This document shows, piece by piece, positions 44,097 through 55,011 of a DNA stretch of 64,000 nt. Positions within the stretch are counted from its first letter, which is position 1, and every line of letters begins with the position of its first letter. Source of the DNA: Anisodus tanguticus (Eukaryota > Streptophyta > Magnoliopsida > Solanales > Solanaceae); NCBI GenBank assembly GCA_034509755.1, contig CM067549.1:45808052-45872051 (forward strand). The letters are read 5' to 3'. The notes under the pieces are model-generated. The model saw only the letters and a list, made by a program, of their open reading frames with translations. It did no database searches and was not told the DNA's origin. The position numbers were made by a program, and so were the translations under genes.

Positions 44097-44902
44097 GGCT
44101 GGACTGAGTTGGGTAGAATTTCAGAACCGATGAATTGCGATTAATAATTCAAACCGGTTGGGATTGATAATGTCACATCAAGTCCTAATTTGGTACTAGG
44201 ACCGGCCTAGCGCTAAAACATATTTTAAAATTTGTCTGTTTGGCAAACGATCCAAGTTGAATACAACGAGACTGTCTGGTCCGTTAACGGGCTTACCCAG
44301 CCCGGTATACATCTTAGGTTTAACGTCTTTATTTGGTTGTGTCATCTATGGAGTTTTGGTGTTCTCTAAATTATTTACAGGAGCGGTCAATGTAATTATG
44401 ATCAAAATCAAAATTTAATAAGATATATCATTAATATGTATAAAATTCATGTATTTCTTTTCAAAATTTACTTTTTAACTATTTTAGTTGCAAAATTAGA
44501 TTAATTTATTAAAACACTTTTTTAATGGATAAGTAGAAATAACTAATTCAGAAAAATTGAGTTCTAAATAGAATATATAATCGTCATAGACAGGAAAAGA
44601 GGAGAACAAATGTACGAAATCAGAATCAATGAGATAGGTATATTTACTAATTAATTAAAGATATAAACTTAGCCTAATTTTGTCACGTATTTGAACAACT
44701 CAAGCTAAAATCTAAAATAAAATATTTTATTTATGATAATTAGAAAAATTATATAGGTCCTTTCAATATAAAAGTTATAATATTTTTTATTGTATAATTG
44801 CATTATATCTTCTTTCCATATAATTAGATTTTTATTTCAATATTTTAAGTGACAAAATTTTTAAATTATTTAGCAAGAGTCTTCTTATTTCAAAATTTGT
44901 CT
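44097..44902. other. AT-rich intergenic, no feature seen
   Basis: About 800 bp. Starts with a GC-richer stretch (44097-44345) without ORF, then very AT-rich sequence. Nothing recognised. Confidence 0.4.
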
Positions 44903-45024
44903 TGAGCCAAGGGTCTCTCGGAAACAACTGCTCTACCTATCAAGGTAGAGGTAAGGTCTGCGTACACTCTACCCTCCCCAGACCCCACGTTGTGGAATTT
45001 CACTCGGTATGTTATTGTTGTTGT
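44903..45024 (+). mobile_element. TS-type SINE, 5'-truncated
   Basis: TTGAGCCAAGGGTCTCTCGG..., AAGGTCTGCGTACACTCTACC, CCCAGACCCC and a (TTG)n tail are the recognisable 3' two-thirds of the tobacco TS SINE in the plus direction. The tRNA-like head is missing. No clear TSD. Confidence 0.88.
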
Positions 45025-45595
45025 AGTCTTATAACTAATAAAAAATTACTATATGTATCACAAAGTTACAATTGTTCATTGTTCTTATATAGTGACTGAG
45101 GAATGTTGTAAATTTTCTTTTTAATTTTTTAGTTAAATGTAGAACTTTATCTGATATTTTTGAATTTTGAATGAAACTATTTAAAATTTTCGCATCTAAC
45201 AACAAGATTTTTAGTATTACAACAATTGACTTTCATTTTATTAACTTGTAAAAATCTTGAAATTGTATAATAAGACATGTGATACTATTTTTTTGCATAC
45301 AAAATTATAAATTCGAAGTACGTATTAATGACTAGTTATGTAATAATAGTAAAATTATTTGGGGTCTTTGACTCTTAGAGACCTAAAACATATATATTTT
45401 ATTGGTCTTATCCTTGATCTACCGATGATTATATACAGTTGTTTGTTTTCTGTTAAAATATTCATTAATACCAATTCAGAACTATTAATCAATGACAGTA
45501 GAAAGTAAGTGAATGCGGATAATTTCATCAACTAATAAAAATACCAATATTGTTCCGTTCTATTATAATTGATGATTTTCTCATTGATTGAATAG
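45025..45595. other. AT-rich spacer upstream of the UBP fragment
   Basis: No ORF or repeat recognised; could include intron sequence of the UBP-like fragment. Confidence 0.35.
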
Positions 45596-45846
45596 GTAAA
45601 TGTCAGGTTTGCGTACCCATTGCAACTCGATCTTGATGCCGACAAATACTTAGATGGTAACACAGATGAACGTATTCGCAATATAAATCAGCTTCATAGG
45701 TCTAGCTGTTTTTCACAAATAAAAATATTTTTTTGTAAGACAGGTTAACTAGAATTTTGTTTAATTGGTTCATTATTTATTTTCAGCGTCATAGTACATG
45801 TTGGGAACTTTGACGGGGACAATATTATGCTTATATTAGGGAAGCA
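45596..45846 (+). pseudogene. UBP12/13-like deubiquitinase fragment, two exons
   Basis: Exon A (45596-45699) follows an AG acceptor and reads FAYPLQLDLDADKYLDG, then TDERIRNINQLH. It corresponds to the FPLQLDLD...VRNLYTLH section of plant USP7-type proteases UBP12/13. It ends on a GT donor in phase 2 (AG|). Exon B (from 45787, after TTTCAG) restores AGC=Ser and gives VIVHVGNFDG, then after a one-base shift GQYYAYIRE, equivalent to the VLVHSGxxxGGHYYAYIR His box. The catalytic His is Gln here. The intron is 87 bp. No other UBP exons are seen nearby, so this is an isolated gene fragment of a ubiquitin-specific protease, retained with its intron (not a processed copy). Confidence 0.75.
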
Positions 45847-46154
45847 ATCTCTAACAAATAACTTTAAAAGTGAAAAGTAAGTTAGAAAATAGGTTATAAG
45901 TTGTTTTTCAATTTAGAATACAATTTCAAGTTGAATCTGAAAGTTTCATGACCAAATACTAATTTGATATAAAGTGAAAAAAAATTACTAAAAAGGTGAA
46001 TAATTTATATGGCCAAATGGATCCTAAGAATTTTTTATAATCATGAAAACTTATCAATAATACATGTTTAATGTGTCACTGAATTACATTAATTTATGCG
46101 GTAAGAAATATCTTTAATTACAATAATAATAATACCTTTATACATTTTTTGTTT
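45847..46154. other. AT-rich spacer
   Basis: Contains phrases like 'ataggttataagttgtttttcaat' and 'ggccaaatggatcct' seen in MITE-like Solanaceae DNA; no boundaries set. Confidence 0.35.
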
Positions 46155-46660
46155 GGAATGCCCTTCAAAGGCACTGATCTTTAATTTTTGCTCCTCAAAT
46201 TTGAAATCTTCATTTTTTCCCGTCACCTAAAACTTCATGGGTTTCGGGTTCAAACCCCTGCTCAGGCACAAATTAAAAACAAATTCGCAAGACAGATGTT
46301 TGTAGCAAAATTAGGTCTATTCGGACAAAATTAACCCTATCGGCAAAAGTTTATCTTCAAGGCAGAGGTTTGCCTTAAGGCCTTATTTGAAGTAAAGTTT
46401 GCTTTAGAGCAAACCTCCGCCGAATAGGCTTAATTTTGCCTGAATAGGCCTAATTTTATCCGAATAGGAATAATTTTGCTACAAACCTCTGCCTTGCGAA
46501 ATTCTTTTTAATTTTTACCTGAGCAGGGGTTCGACCCAAAACCTCGGGGTATTTGGCGAAGGGCAAAAATTAAATAATTTAAATTTGATGGGCTAAAATT
46601 AAATAATTTAAATTTGATGGGAAAAAATTAAAGACCACCCCGATATAAGGGCATTTGTGT
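46155..46660. mobile_element. Fold-back element with long inverted arms
   Basis: The left arm (about 46155-46380) and the right arm (about 46395-46660) are inverted copies. Shared phrases include GGTTCAAACCCCTGCTCAGG / GGTCGAACCCCTGCTCAGG, 'caaattcgcaagacagatgtttgtagcaaaatta' and 'tattcgg..aaaattaa', each found inverted on the other side. The centre is near 46385. No ORF. Arm similarity extends outward to 'aatgccctt'. Long arms without a transposase suggest a MULE-type or fold-back MITE; TSD not resolved. Confidence 0.75.
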
Positions 46661-46689
46661 TAATTTCCAACCTTGATATCTTAAATTTG

Positions 46690-46722
46690 GGCCCGTGCTT
46701 AGCACGAGCCTCAAGTAACTAG
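46690..46722 (+). mobile_element. Helitron-type 3' terminus
   Basis: A hairpin GCCCGTGC-TTA-GCACGAGC (one mismatch in an 8-bp stem) is followed after 9-10 nt by CTAG (46719-46722) and then T, the canonical plant Helitron 3' end (hairpin, short spacer, CTRR, insertion before T). No rolling-circle helicase is present in the window; the matching TC 5' end was not identified. Confidence 0.6.
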
Positions 46723-46723
46723 T

Positions 46724-46845
46724 ACACAACAACATATTCAGTGTATTCCCACAAGTGGGATCTGGAGACGGTTAGAATGTATGCAAACCTTACTCTATCT
46801 CGTGGAGATAGCGAGGTTGTTTTCGAAAGTCGAGTAACGCATAAC
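46724..46845 (-). mobile_element. TS-type SINE, decayed
   Basis: Reverse-oriented TS SINE text: (TTG)n-like tail at the low end (ACAACAACAT), 'cccacaagtgggatctgg', 'gtatgcaaaccttac' and 'ctcgtggagatag.gaggttgttt'. More diverged than the copy at 44903. Confidence 0.8.
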
Positions 46846-47039
46846 AAAGCAGCTTGAAAAAGAAAGTACATGGGTAATTAAGTCATAACAAATAATAGGG
46901 AGAGCTCAACGTATACAGAGCAAATAATGCAATAATCGAAAGAAAAGAAATAATGGGTAGTACCAGAGATGAACGAACAAGAAAATTCAAGAAAAATGCT
47001 AATACGAACTACCCACCAAGTCTATTTAACGCTCAACTA
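46846..47039. other. Probable LINE 3' UTR
   Basis: Non-coding sequence between the SINE and the LINE RT remnant, in the position of a LINE 3' UTR on the minus strand. Confidence 0.35.
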
Positions 47040-47560
47040 CCTTTCTAGCCTTCCACTCTTATTCCCTATCTCCATAACTTCCTATCTAAGGTCATGTCCT
47101 CGGTGAATTAAAGTTGTGACATGTCATGCCTAATCACCTCTACCCAATACTTCTTCGGTCTACCTCTATCTCTCCTCAAACCCAACATGGCCAACCTTTC
47201 ACACTTCCTCACTGGGGCATTTGCACATCTCCTTTTCACATGGCCAAACCATCTCAGTCTCGCTTCCTTCATCTTGTCCACCAGAGAGGCCACTCACACA
47301 TCGTCCCGAATATCTTCATTCCTAACCTTATCTCTCCTAGTACGCCCACAGATCCACCTTAGGGTTCTCATTTTCGCAACCCTCATTTTCTGGACATGAG
47401 AGTTCTTAACTAGCCAACATTCTGCACCATATAACAAAGTCAGCCTACTACCACTTTGTAGAACTTACCTCTAAATTTTAATAGTACATTCTTATCATAC
47501 AAGACTCAGGAGGCGAGCGTCCACTTCATCCACTCCAACGAAGATTAATTTGTGTCATGT
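47040..47560 (-). pseudogene. LINE (L1-type) ORF2 C-terminal remnant
   Basis: Minus-strand ORF 47108-47293 reads KMKEARLRWFGHVKRR, then VRKCERLAML and RGRPKKYWVEVIRHDM, continuing after a stop as FTEDMTLDRKLWR. This is the conserved tail after the reverse transcriptase of plant LINEs. Upstream pieces to about 47560 keep partial similarity in broken frames (VLYDKNVLLKFRGKFYK). 5'-truncated and inactive. Confidence 0.85.
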
Positions 47561-47876
47561 CATGTCTGATCTGCTCAAGTATATCCGTTCCAGTATTCTC
47601 CAATGCAGTATCCATTTGTTCAAATCCCTGACTTATTTGTTTAATTGCAATTCCATCTAAACATTTTATTTCATCTCTATTGCATACTCATGTATGATCT
47701 TCCTTTTTAAAATGGTCCTAACAACATTTTGAAGTCAACAAGAAATGCAATCTTATCTTGTAACCATTGAGAAACATTAATCATTAGAATGAACGAAATA
47801 AAAAACAAGTCTTAGTAACGAAAAAAAGAAAAATTCATTTATGAAGTTTTATGCTCCCAAATCATGTACAAGAGTC
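47561..47876. other. Spacer between LINE and copia 3
   Basis: About 315 bp, AT-rich. Possibly more LINE sequence, but nothing readable. Confidence 0.35.
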
Positions 47877-47881
47877 AAGAA

Positions 47882-48139
47882 TGAAATAAATAATCTCTTG
47901 ATTATTTTCATTAATGAAAGTGTATATATATAATTTACAATTTTCCATAATAGAAAACTTTTTCCTATTCTAATTCCAAAACCATATTCTAGTAGTACAA
48001 GAATCCTACAATTATGGTAAGTGTACAATAGTAAGTAATATAAATATTACACTAATTATTATGCCTAAACTGTGCCTAAGACCCGTGATACACACTATGT
48101 ATGGAAAATGTATATCACGGGTATATACCTTATTTATCA
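47882..48139 (-). repeat. 3' LTR of copia 3 (258 bp)
   Basis: Minus-strand TGATAAATAAGG...TTATTTCA, TG..CA bounded. Its U3 start holds an imperfect hairpin (CCCGTGATA...TATCACGGG, 48082-48121). Confidence 0.93.
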
Positions 48140-51100
48140 CACCCCCGCAGTCATAGCTGGCGGTCTTCGTACACTGAGACTGTCCCTAAAATCTTCAAAA
48201 AGGACCGAGGGAAGACCCTTTGTAAAGATGTCTGCAATTTGATACGTGGAAGGGACATGGCAGATGCGTACTTGTCCAGGAGCTACCTTTTCACGAACAA
48301 AGTGAAGATCCATCTCGATGTGTGTAGTCCGCTGGTGTTGAACAGGATTACCAGAAAGGTAGATGACACTCACATTATCACAATAAACCAAGGTAGCTTT
48401 CTGAATAGGACAATGAAGCTCTAAAAGAAAATTACGTAACCAACATGATTCAGAAACCACATTGGCTACCCCTCGATACTCGACCTCTACACTAGAGCGG
48501 GACAAAGTCGACTGACGCTTTGCAGATCAGGAGACCAAGTTATTACCAAGAAACATACAATAGCCAGACGTAGAGTGTCTGGTATCTGGACAGCCACCCC
48601 AATCAGCATCTGTATACGAGACAAATGTAGATGTTGATGACGGATATAAATGTAAGCCAAAGTCAAGTGTCCCCTAGATGTATCGAATAATGCGTTTGAG
48701 CGCATTCATGTGCTCAATCCTGGGATCATGCATAAACAAACACACATGTTGTACGACATATGTAATATCAGGTCTCGTGAAAGTAAGATACCGAAGGGCC
48801 CCTGCAAGACTGCGATATCGGGTCAGGATCCTCATAAGGAGAGCCAACCGCAGCACCCAACTTGGGTTTAGTATAAACTGGAGTGGAAGTAGACTTGCAT
48901 GAGAACATACCAACATGATCAATGATCTCAGCTGCATACTTTCGTTGGGATAAGAATAACCCACCTGCATGCGAGAGACAACAATCCCCAAAAAGTAACT
49001 CAAGGGCCCCAAGTCTTTCATAGCAAACTCAGACCTGAGCATTGTCATGATAGACTGGCGTAAATCATCAGAAGAGGCAGTCAACATAATATCATCCACA
49101 TATAACAATATATAAGCCAGGGAAGAACCACGACGATATATGAACAATGAATTATCAGGCCTGCTGTGAGAAAACCCAATAGTCGAAACATAATCTGCAA
49201 ACCTCTTATACCAAGCCCGTGGGAACTGCTTAAGTCCATACAATGACTTCTTCAATAAACAGACATGATGAGGATATTTGGAATCCCTAAACCCCAAAGG
49301 CTGATGCATATAGACTGTCTCCTTAAGATCACCATGTAAGAAAGCATTCTTCACATCTAACTGATGAACGGGCCATGCTTTCGAAAGAGCTAAGCTGAGC
49401 ATAGTGCGAATGGTAGCCGGTTTGACCACCGAACTAATTGTCTCACCACAATCCACACCAACCTGTTGAGTCTTACCATCACCTACGAGATGAGCCTTAT
49501 GCCTTGCAAAAGAACCGTCAGAATTGTCCTTATGAGCAAAAATCCACATAGACCGAATAATATAAACACCTGAGGGACGGTCATAACAATTTTTCAATTC
49601 GGGTCATTTAACGCAGACACAGGATTACGGGGTAGGGGTGATTTATGAATATTAGAATTTAAATTTAAATGTCTTTTTGGTTTTAAAATACCATGTTGAC
49701 TACGAGTGATTGGTCTATGACTCAGGGGAGAATTGGGTGGATTTTGGGAAATATAGGGACACGTGATAGACTGGTCTGCTGGCCCAACACGGTAACTGGC
49801 AGAACCCGAGACTGGAACAGTTTTGGTATTGGGCTGGGTAACTGGCCCAATTACCAAAACTGGCCCAGTTACTAGGCTGGGAACAATGGCTGGCGATGGT
49901 ACTGTAGACCCAGTGGGCAGTGGGCCCGCTGGTGGATTTTGGGTGCGGGACATGTCCGATAAATGGTGGATAATATACGGGGAGACACCGTCATCTAAAA
50001 AATTATACGAACTAGGCACGGGACTACACACCTTAGCAAACGGAAATTGGGATTCATCAAAAATAACTTGGCGACTAACGATGATTTATTAGACGATAAA
50101 TCAAAGCATTTGTAACCACGATGATTAGAAGGATAACCCAAAAACACACAAGGGGTAGACCGAGCCTGAAGTTTGTTTAGTGTGGTAGACAGAAAGAGTG
50201 GATAACACAAGCACCCAAAGACCCTAAGATGGGAATACGAATGAGTCTTATTATATAAGATATGAAGAGGGGAAGAGTACGTCAAGCCTTTGATAGGAAG
50301 TATGTTAAGGAGATATGTAGCAATTTGTAGAGCATGATGCCAAAAATAAGGGGTACGGAAGCATGAATCAATAAAGTTCGGACAATGTTATTAATGGTAC
50401 GAATTTTGCTTTCGGCTTTCCCATTTTGTGAAGACGTATGAGGACAAGAAAAATGAAAATTGATTCCATTATTAGCACAAAACTCCCAAAATATCCCATT
50501 ATCATATTCTTTGTCATTATCACATTGAACATTTTTAATTTTCCGTTCGAATTGGGTTTTAATGAATGCTCTAAATTTTAAGAAAGTGAAAAAAACTTGA
50601 GATTTTTTGCTATCGGAAAAGTCTATAAAATATTAGAATAATCATCCAGAAATAGAACATAATAACGATGACCCAAAGAACTGAGAACAAGAGATGTCTA
50701 TAAATCGCTATGAATAATATCAAATAACATTAAAGTATGAGAAGTAGAGTCTACAAATGGCAATTTAACAATTTTTTCTAAAGAACAAGATTGACAAATC
50801 GGAGTACTACGCGTAACCTTACAAGAAATAAAATTGTGTTTATTTATGGAAGACAAAATAGACGACCCCAGATGACCTAGACGAGCATGCCACAAGGAAG
50901 GAGCAAGGGCTGCAAAAGTTGATGGCAAGGCGTGACTCGAGAAACCGGAACTTGGCGTGATAGGATAAAGATCTCCCCTACTATCACACCTCATGAGATG
51001 AATCCCCTTCTTGAAATCCTTCACAGAAAACCCAAATGGATCAAATTCAACAGAAACAGAATTATCAGTTATGAATTTATGAACATACACTAAATTTTTA

Positions 51101-51300
51101 ATCAATTTAGTGACATGAAGGGTATTTTTCAAGATAAGAGGTGGATGGGGGGAGACAGAGTTTTATGACCATAACCACGAATTGAAATTGAATTACCATT
51201 ACCAATAATTATGTGACGACTATTACTCAAATTTGAATAAGACGAGAGAGTACCTTGATCGGATGTCATGTGGGTCGTGGCTTCGGTGTCCATGTACTAA
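48137..51300 (-). pseudogene. copia 3 pol: protease, integrase, reverse transcriptase, RNase H
   Basis: Minus strand. Protease region near 51260-51300 reads YMDTEATTHMTS, with the DTGA catalytic turn changed to DTEA. GAG-pre-integrase is 50698-51132 (LWHARLGHLGSSIL; CQSCSLEK). Integrase is broken between 50300 and 50700; its C-terminal part is at 49995-50285 (HLRVFGCLCYPL; FLGYPSNHRGYKCFD). A Pro-rich linker (49594-50031) and the RT ORF 48674-49597 (307 aa) follow, with DVKNAFLHGD (Asp81), SLYGLKQFPRAWY and an intact YVDD (166-169). 48487-48705 continues in another frame, and RNase H is 48137-48505 (SRSSVEVEYRGVA; YCDNVSVIYLS; HIEMDLHFVREKV). Frameshifts near 48690 and 49600 and stops in integrase prevent a full polyprotein. 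Confidence 0.9.
48140..48149 (-). other. Polypurine tract of copia 3
   Basis: TGCGGGGGTG immediately before the 3' LTR on the minus strand; position and purine run fit plus-strand priming. Confidence 0.8.
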
Positions 51301-51499
51301 TTCGGGTCTGGCGGATTAATTCCAAGAGTATGCATTGTGGCTTCAATGTCAGTAGGTGTGGGGCCCACTGCATGATGGGCTTGTGGAGGCCGAGGCCCAA
51401 TAACACTGGCCTGCTGGCCCGGCCCAAAAAACTGCCGATTTGCCGAGACTGGACCCGAGAAACTTGGCCTGGGTTATTGGGAAAACTGGGCCCAATTTC

Positions 51500-52420
51500 T
51501 CAGGTAATGGGCTGGAAAATAACCAATGTATGGCGTGACTGGACTGGCCCAATTATACTGCAGAAGGGCCCACTGCTGGGCCCAATTTTACTGTTGCTGT
51601 CCACTGCCCCGAGGGCCGCCGCCGCCTCCACCACGTCTTCGGCCGCCACCAATGTTGCCGCCTCGATTCTTGCCAGCATTTTTGCGATTCTAACCCTTTT
51701 TGCCACCACCGTTGTTGCAGTTTTGGCCGGAATTGTTGGAGACGGATGGAGAAAAATTGGACTCGATCATCATGACGACAGACGGGCCACGGTGACCGCT
51801 TTCTTAGCCAATCCGACTTCTTCAAGCGTGAGCACGGAACAAGCATGATAAAAGTGCGAAAGAGGACTACTCTGACGGAGAAGCGTACCGTCTTCACTAT
51901 AGGCCTCAGATAGGCCTGCGACCATCTGAAGGACAAGACGATTGTTTGTAACGGGCGCACAAACGTTGCAGAGTTGGTTCGCCAATTCCTTAAACCTTTT
52001 GCAATATGCTGAAATGTTCGGGAACCATATTGACGTGGGAGAATTCCTGCTCAAGGGTAACAGTACGAGAATTTTGATTATTTTTGAATATATCATGCAC
52101 TTTATTCCAAGCTTCCATCGCCGTAGCGTCTGGTTCGATAATCGTTTACAACAGGTCGATAGAAATAGTAGAATAAATCCACTGAAGAACAATAGCATCA
52201 AGGGTCGTCCATAACTTAGGATCATCCTCGGGTTTGGGCACATCTGTATCCGTAAGAGTCGCGGGGATAATATGATGGAGGACTTGATGCGAGCGTGCGT
52301 GAATTCTGAACAGTTCGGCCTACGTCACGTATTGGACGTTTTCTATTTCAAGAATGATATGGATGTGATTCTTGATGTTAGAAATAGTAAGGGCAGGGTG
52401 AAACATGTTCTTATCCATAA
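51500..52420 (-). pseudogene. copia 3 gag (UBN2-type), broken
   Basis: Start near 52420 (MDKNMFHPALTISNIKNHI), then LFRIHARSHQVLHHI, KLWTTLDAIVLQWIYSTIS, AWNKVHDIF and LTLEEVGLAKKAV, the gag polypeptide of plant copia. The RGN-rich nucleic-acid binding tail (GKNRGGNIGGGRRRGGGGG, about 51600-51680) shows no zinc knuckle. One frameshift near 51960 and some stops. Confidence 0.8.
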
Positions 52421-52560
52421 TAGCAATGAATGACGTGAGAAAGAGATTTGTAAGAAAAAAAAAGAATAAGAAAGAATTTCCGGGCACGGAAATCGAGAGA
52501 AGGGGGCTCTGAATCCGAAGCAAAAGTTGGATGGAAATTGGGAGAAAATATTAACCTAGA

Positions 52561-52572
52561 CTTTTGATACCA
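52561..52572 (-). other. Primer-binding site of copia 3
   Basis: TGGTATCAAAAG directly follows the 5' LTR end on the minus strand; differs slightly from the consensus TGGTATCAGAGC. Confidence 0.85.
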
Positions 52573-52830
52573 TGAAAGAAATAATCCCTTGATTATTTTC
52601 ATTAATGAAAGTGTATATATACAATTTACAATTTTCCATAATAGAAAACTTGTTTTTATTCTAATCCCAAAACCCTATTCTAGTAGTACAAGAATCCTAC
52701 AATTATGGTAAGTGTACAATACTAAGTAATACAAATATTACACTAATTATTATGCCTAAACCGTGCCTAAGACCCGTGATATACACTATGTATGGAAAGT
52801 GTATATCACGTGTATATACCTTGTTTATCA
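52573..52830 (-). repeat. 5' LTR of copia 3 (258 bp)
   Basis: Minus-strand TGATAAACAAGG...TTTCTTTCA; aligns to the 3' LTR over the whole length without indels, with a small number of substitutions. Confidence 0.93.
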
Positions 52831-52835
52831 AAGAC

Positions 52836-54074
52836 GGACAAAGATTACCATCAAAACTTGTGGTAACTAGAGGTTTGAGTTTTGAGCTATGAAAAAAAAA
52901 ATGATGAAGAGCTATACAGTCCTTGTGCAGTTGTACGAAGCTGAATTAGACAGAACCCTAAAATAGGTATCAGACACTGGATAAAGAATAAAAAAAAAGA
53001 CACATAAAGAACTAAGAAAATGACCCTTGATAAGTGTTTAGGAACAATTGGGTTAGGACTAGATTAGGAGTCTCACCTCAATGATCATGTATAAAGTTTG
53101 GAATGACAAACTCAAATTGTAACTGTTTGCACATCAATGATCAGAGGATACTTTAGTTAATAAAAAAGTGTGAGGAACAATTAAAATTTAATCATATCTT
53201 CAACTTTAGGAATAAATTGCGATTTAGGAATAAATTACGATATGCAATGTGAAAACGTGAAGATAAAATTAGAATAAATTACGATCAGGCCAATCATCAT
53301 CATGAGATATGCAATGAGAATGAAAACGTGAAGATAAAATTGCGATTTAGGAATAAATTAGACACTCAAAATAGTCATTTACTTTCCCCACCATAAAGTA
53401 TTAAAGTAACGTCACTTCAAAATGTTCAATTGATGTGTGTGTGTGTGTGTATTAGACTAATACTATTAGTTGGCCTGTGTTATCAAAAAAGAAAAGAGAA
53501 TCATATCTTCTTTTGGATTAAATTTGTATCACAATAGATTTGTTTAAGGTGTAATGACTGATCAAGATGTTCTTCACACTCAAAGAAAAATTATTGCCAA
53601 ATTTGAATCAGTGTGACCAAATGAAAGGGAGTAGTATTTGACAAATAGAAAGGTCTGACTAAATAAGAGATAGAAATATAAGAATATAGCAATAATGACA
53701 AGTATTTCAATATTTTATGTGAGGAAAATAAAATAAAATAAAAAAGAAAATCCATCGTTTAACTTGCCAAAAAGGTGTTAACTTTTGAAAGACATTAAGA
53801 ATGTTCATTAAAAGAAACACAGATAAAAGAGTCTTTTCTCCAATAACGAATATTACAAAGTTTTGTGAATTTGGAAAGTGAAACTCTCGAGTGCCAATCA
53901 TTTAATCAAATTGTTGATCATTTCATTTGACTATGATCAAATACTTTGCCTCCATTTCATTTAGGGATTGTTTGGCTAATGAGATAAGATAAAATATCAT
54001 AGGATTAAGTATAAAATTAAATTTATACTTCATTTGATTGAAGTAATAATTAATACAAAATAAATTTACACCTT
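52836..54074. other. Intergenic region, simple repeats only
   Basis: About 1.2 kb AT-rich DNA. Holds a (GT)n run at 53434-53450 and an imperfect local duplication of about 55 bp (53218-53270 and 53304-53358, sharing 'aaaacgtgaagataaaatt' and 'gatatgcaatg'). No ORF recognised. Confidence 0.45.
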
Positions 54075-54171
54075 CACTATAAGAAAATGTCAAAATTGTG
54101 ACGGAATAGATGAAGCAATTCCGTCACAAATTGTAACCGATGAATTTGTGACAGATCAACCTTGCATAATT

Positions 54172-54184
<13 letters not shown>

Positions 54185-54241
<57 letters not shown>
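54185..54241. repeat. (AT)n microsatellite, 57 bp
   Basis: Pure AT dinucleotide run within the CACTA subterminal region. Confidence 0.95.
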
Positions 54242-54244
<3 letters not shown>

Positions 54245-55011
54245 CCTATAAAAATTCTAAGAGTAACGAATTTGAGACAAATTTGGGATAGAATTTAAAT
54301 GTAATTTTTGTGACCAATATATTTCCGTCACAAATTAAGGCTGATTAGAAAAAATGACAACTCTTTGTCACAAATTCGTGACTTAAAATTGTGACATACT
54401 GAGCATTCCGTCACAATATAATAAAAAAATAATTAACTAATAAATATATAATTTTGAATCTTGTATGTCTAAATATTGGTCGCTTGCATCGTCTTATGGT
54501 GTATTGCAACTTATTTTGCAGAAAAGTTCAACAACCTCCATTGTCGATCAAGGATCAAGAGGATTTAATTCGTTCAAGGTTTGCAGTTTTTAGAGCTTTT
54601 TACTTCTTTTTGCTAATTTATGGGATACGACTGAAGGACTTTGGCACGGTCACTGATATAAGTATTTGGCGGCGCTTTCTGGGTAACTAATATTCAGCAT
54701 TGAATCAAGTAAGTTTAGACTTAGAGTAACTAGATTTTAGAGACTTGACCGAAGAGTTTTGTCAATTGATTTTGCTCTTCTTTTTGTTATATATGAAGTG
54801 TGTAACCATCTGATCTAAAAGCTTAAATTGTTAGATAAAACACACTTTTAATATTTGATTATATTCTCAACACAACTGTTAAAATGCAAAATGTTTTAAG
54901 TAAACATTGTATTTTACTTTTGGATAACTAATATTGGCTAGACTAAATTAATATAGTTATGTAGTGATAATACTTATTGAGACATCTGTTAGGACTAATA
55001 TTGCTCAAACA

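Larger units (their letters stand above)
47882..52830 (-). mobile_element. Ty1/copia LTR retrotransposon 3, nearly complete
   Basis: Two 258-bp LTRs (47882-48139 and 52573-52830), same length and highly similar. TSD AAGAA (47877-47881) against AAGAC (52831-52835), one mismatch. The minus-strand order is LTR, PBS (52561-52572), gag, protease, integrase, RT, RNase H, PPT (48140-48149), LTR. Coding frames are broken in several places, but long open stretches remain, making it the best preserved LTR element in the window. Confidence 0.94.

Noticed and set aside
51255..51848. 197-codon plus-strand open frame
   Set aside because: Antisense to copia 3 gag, an Ala/Gly-rich shadow of the RG-rich tail.
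54454..54690. 78-codon plus-strand frame
   Set aside because: Within the CACTA subterminal/intron region; not similar to transposase parts and without a credible start context.
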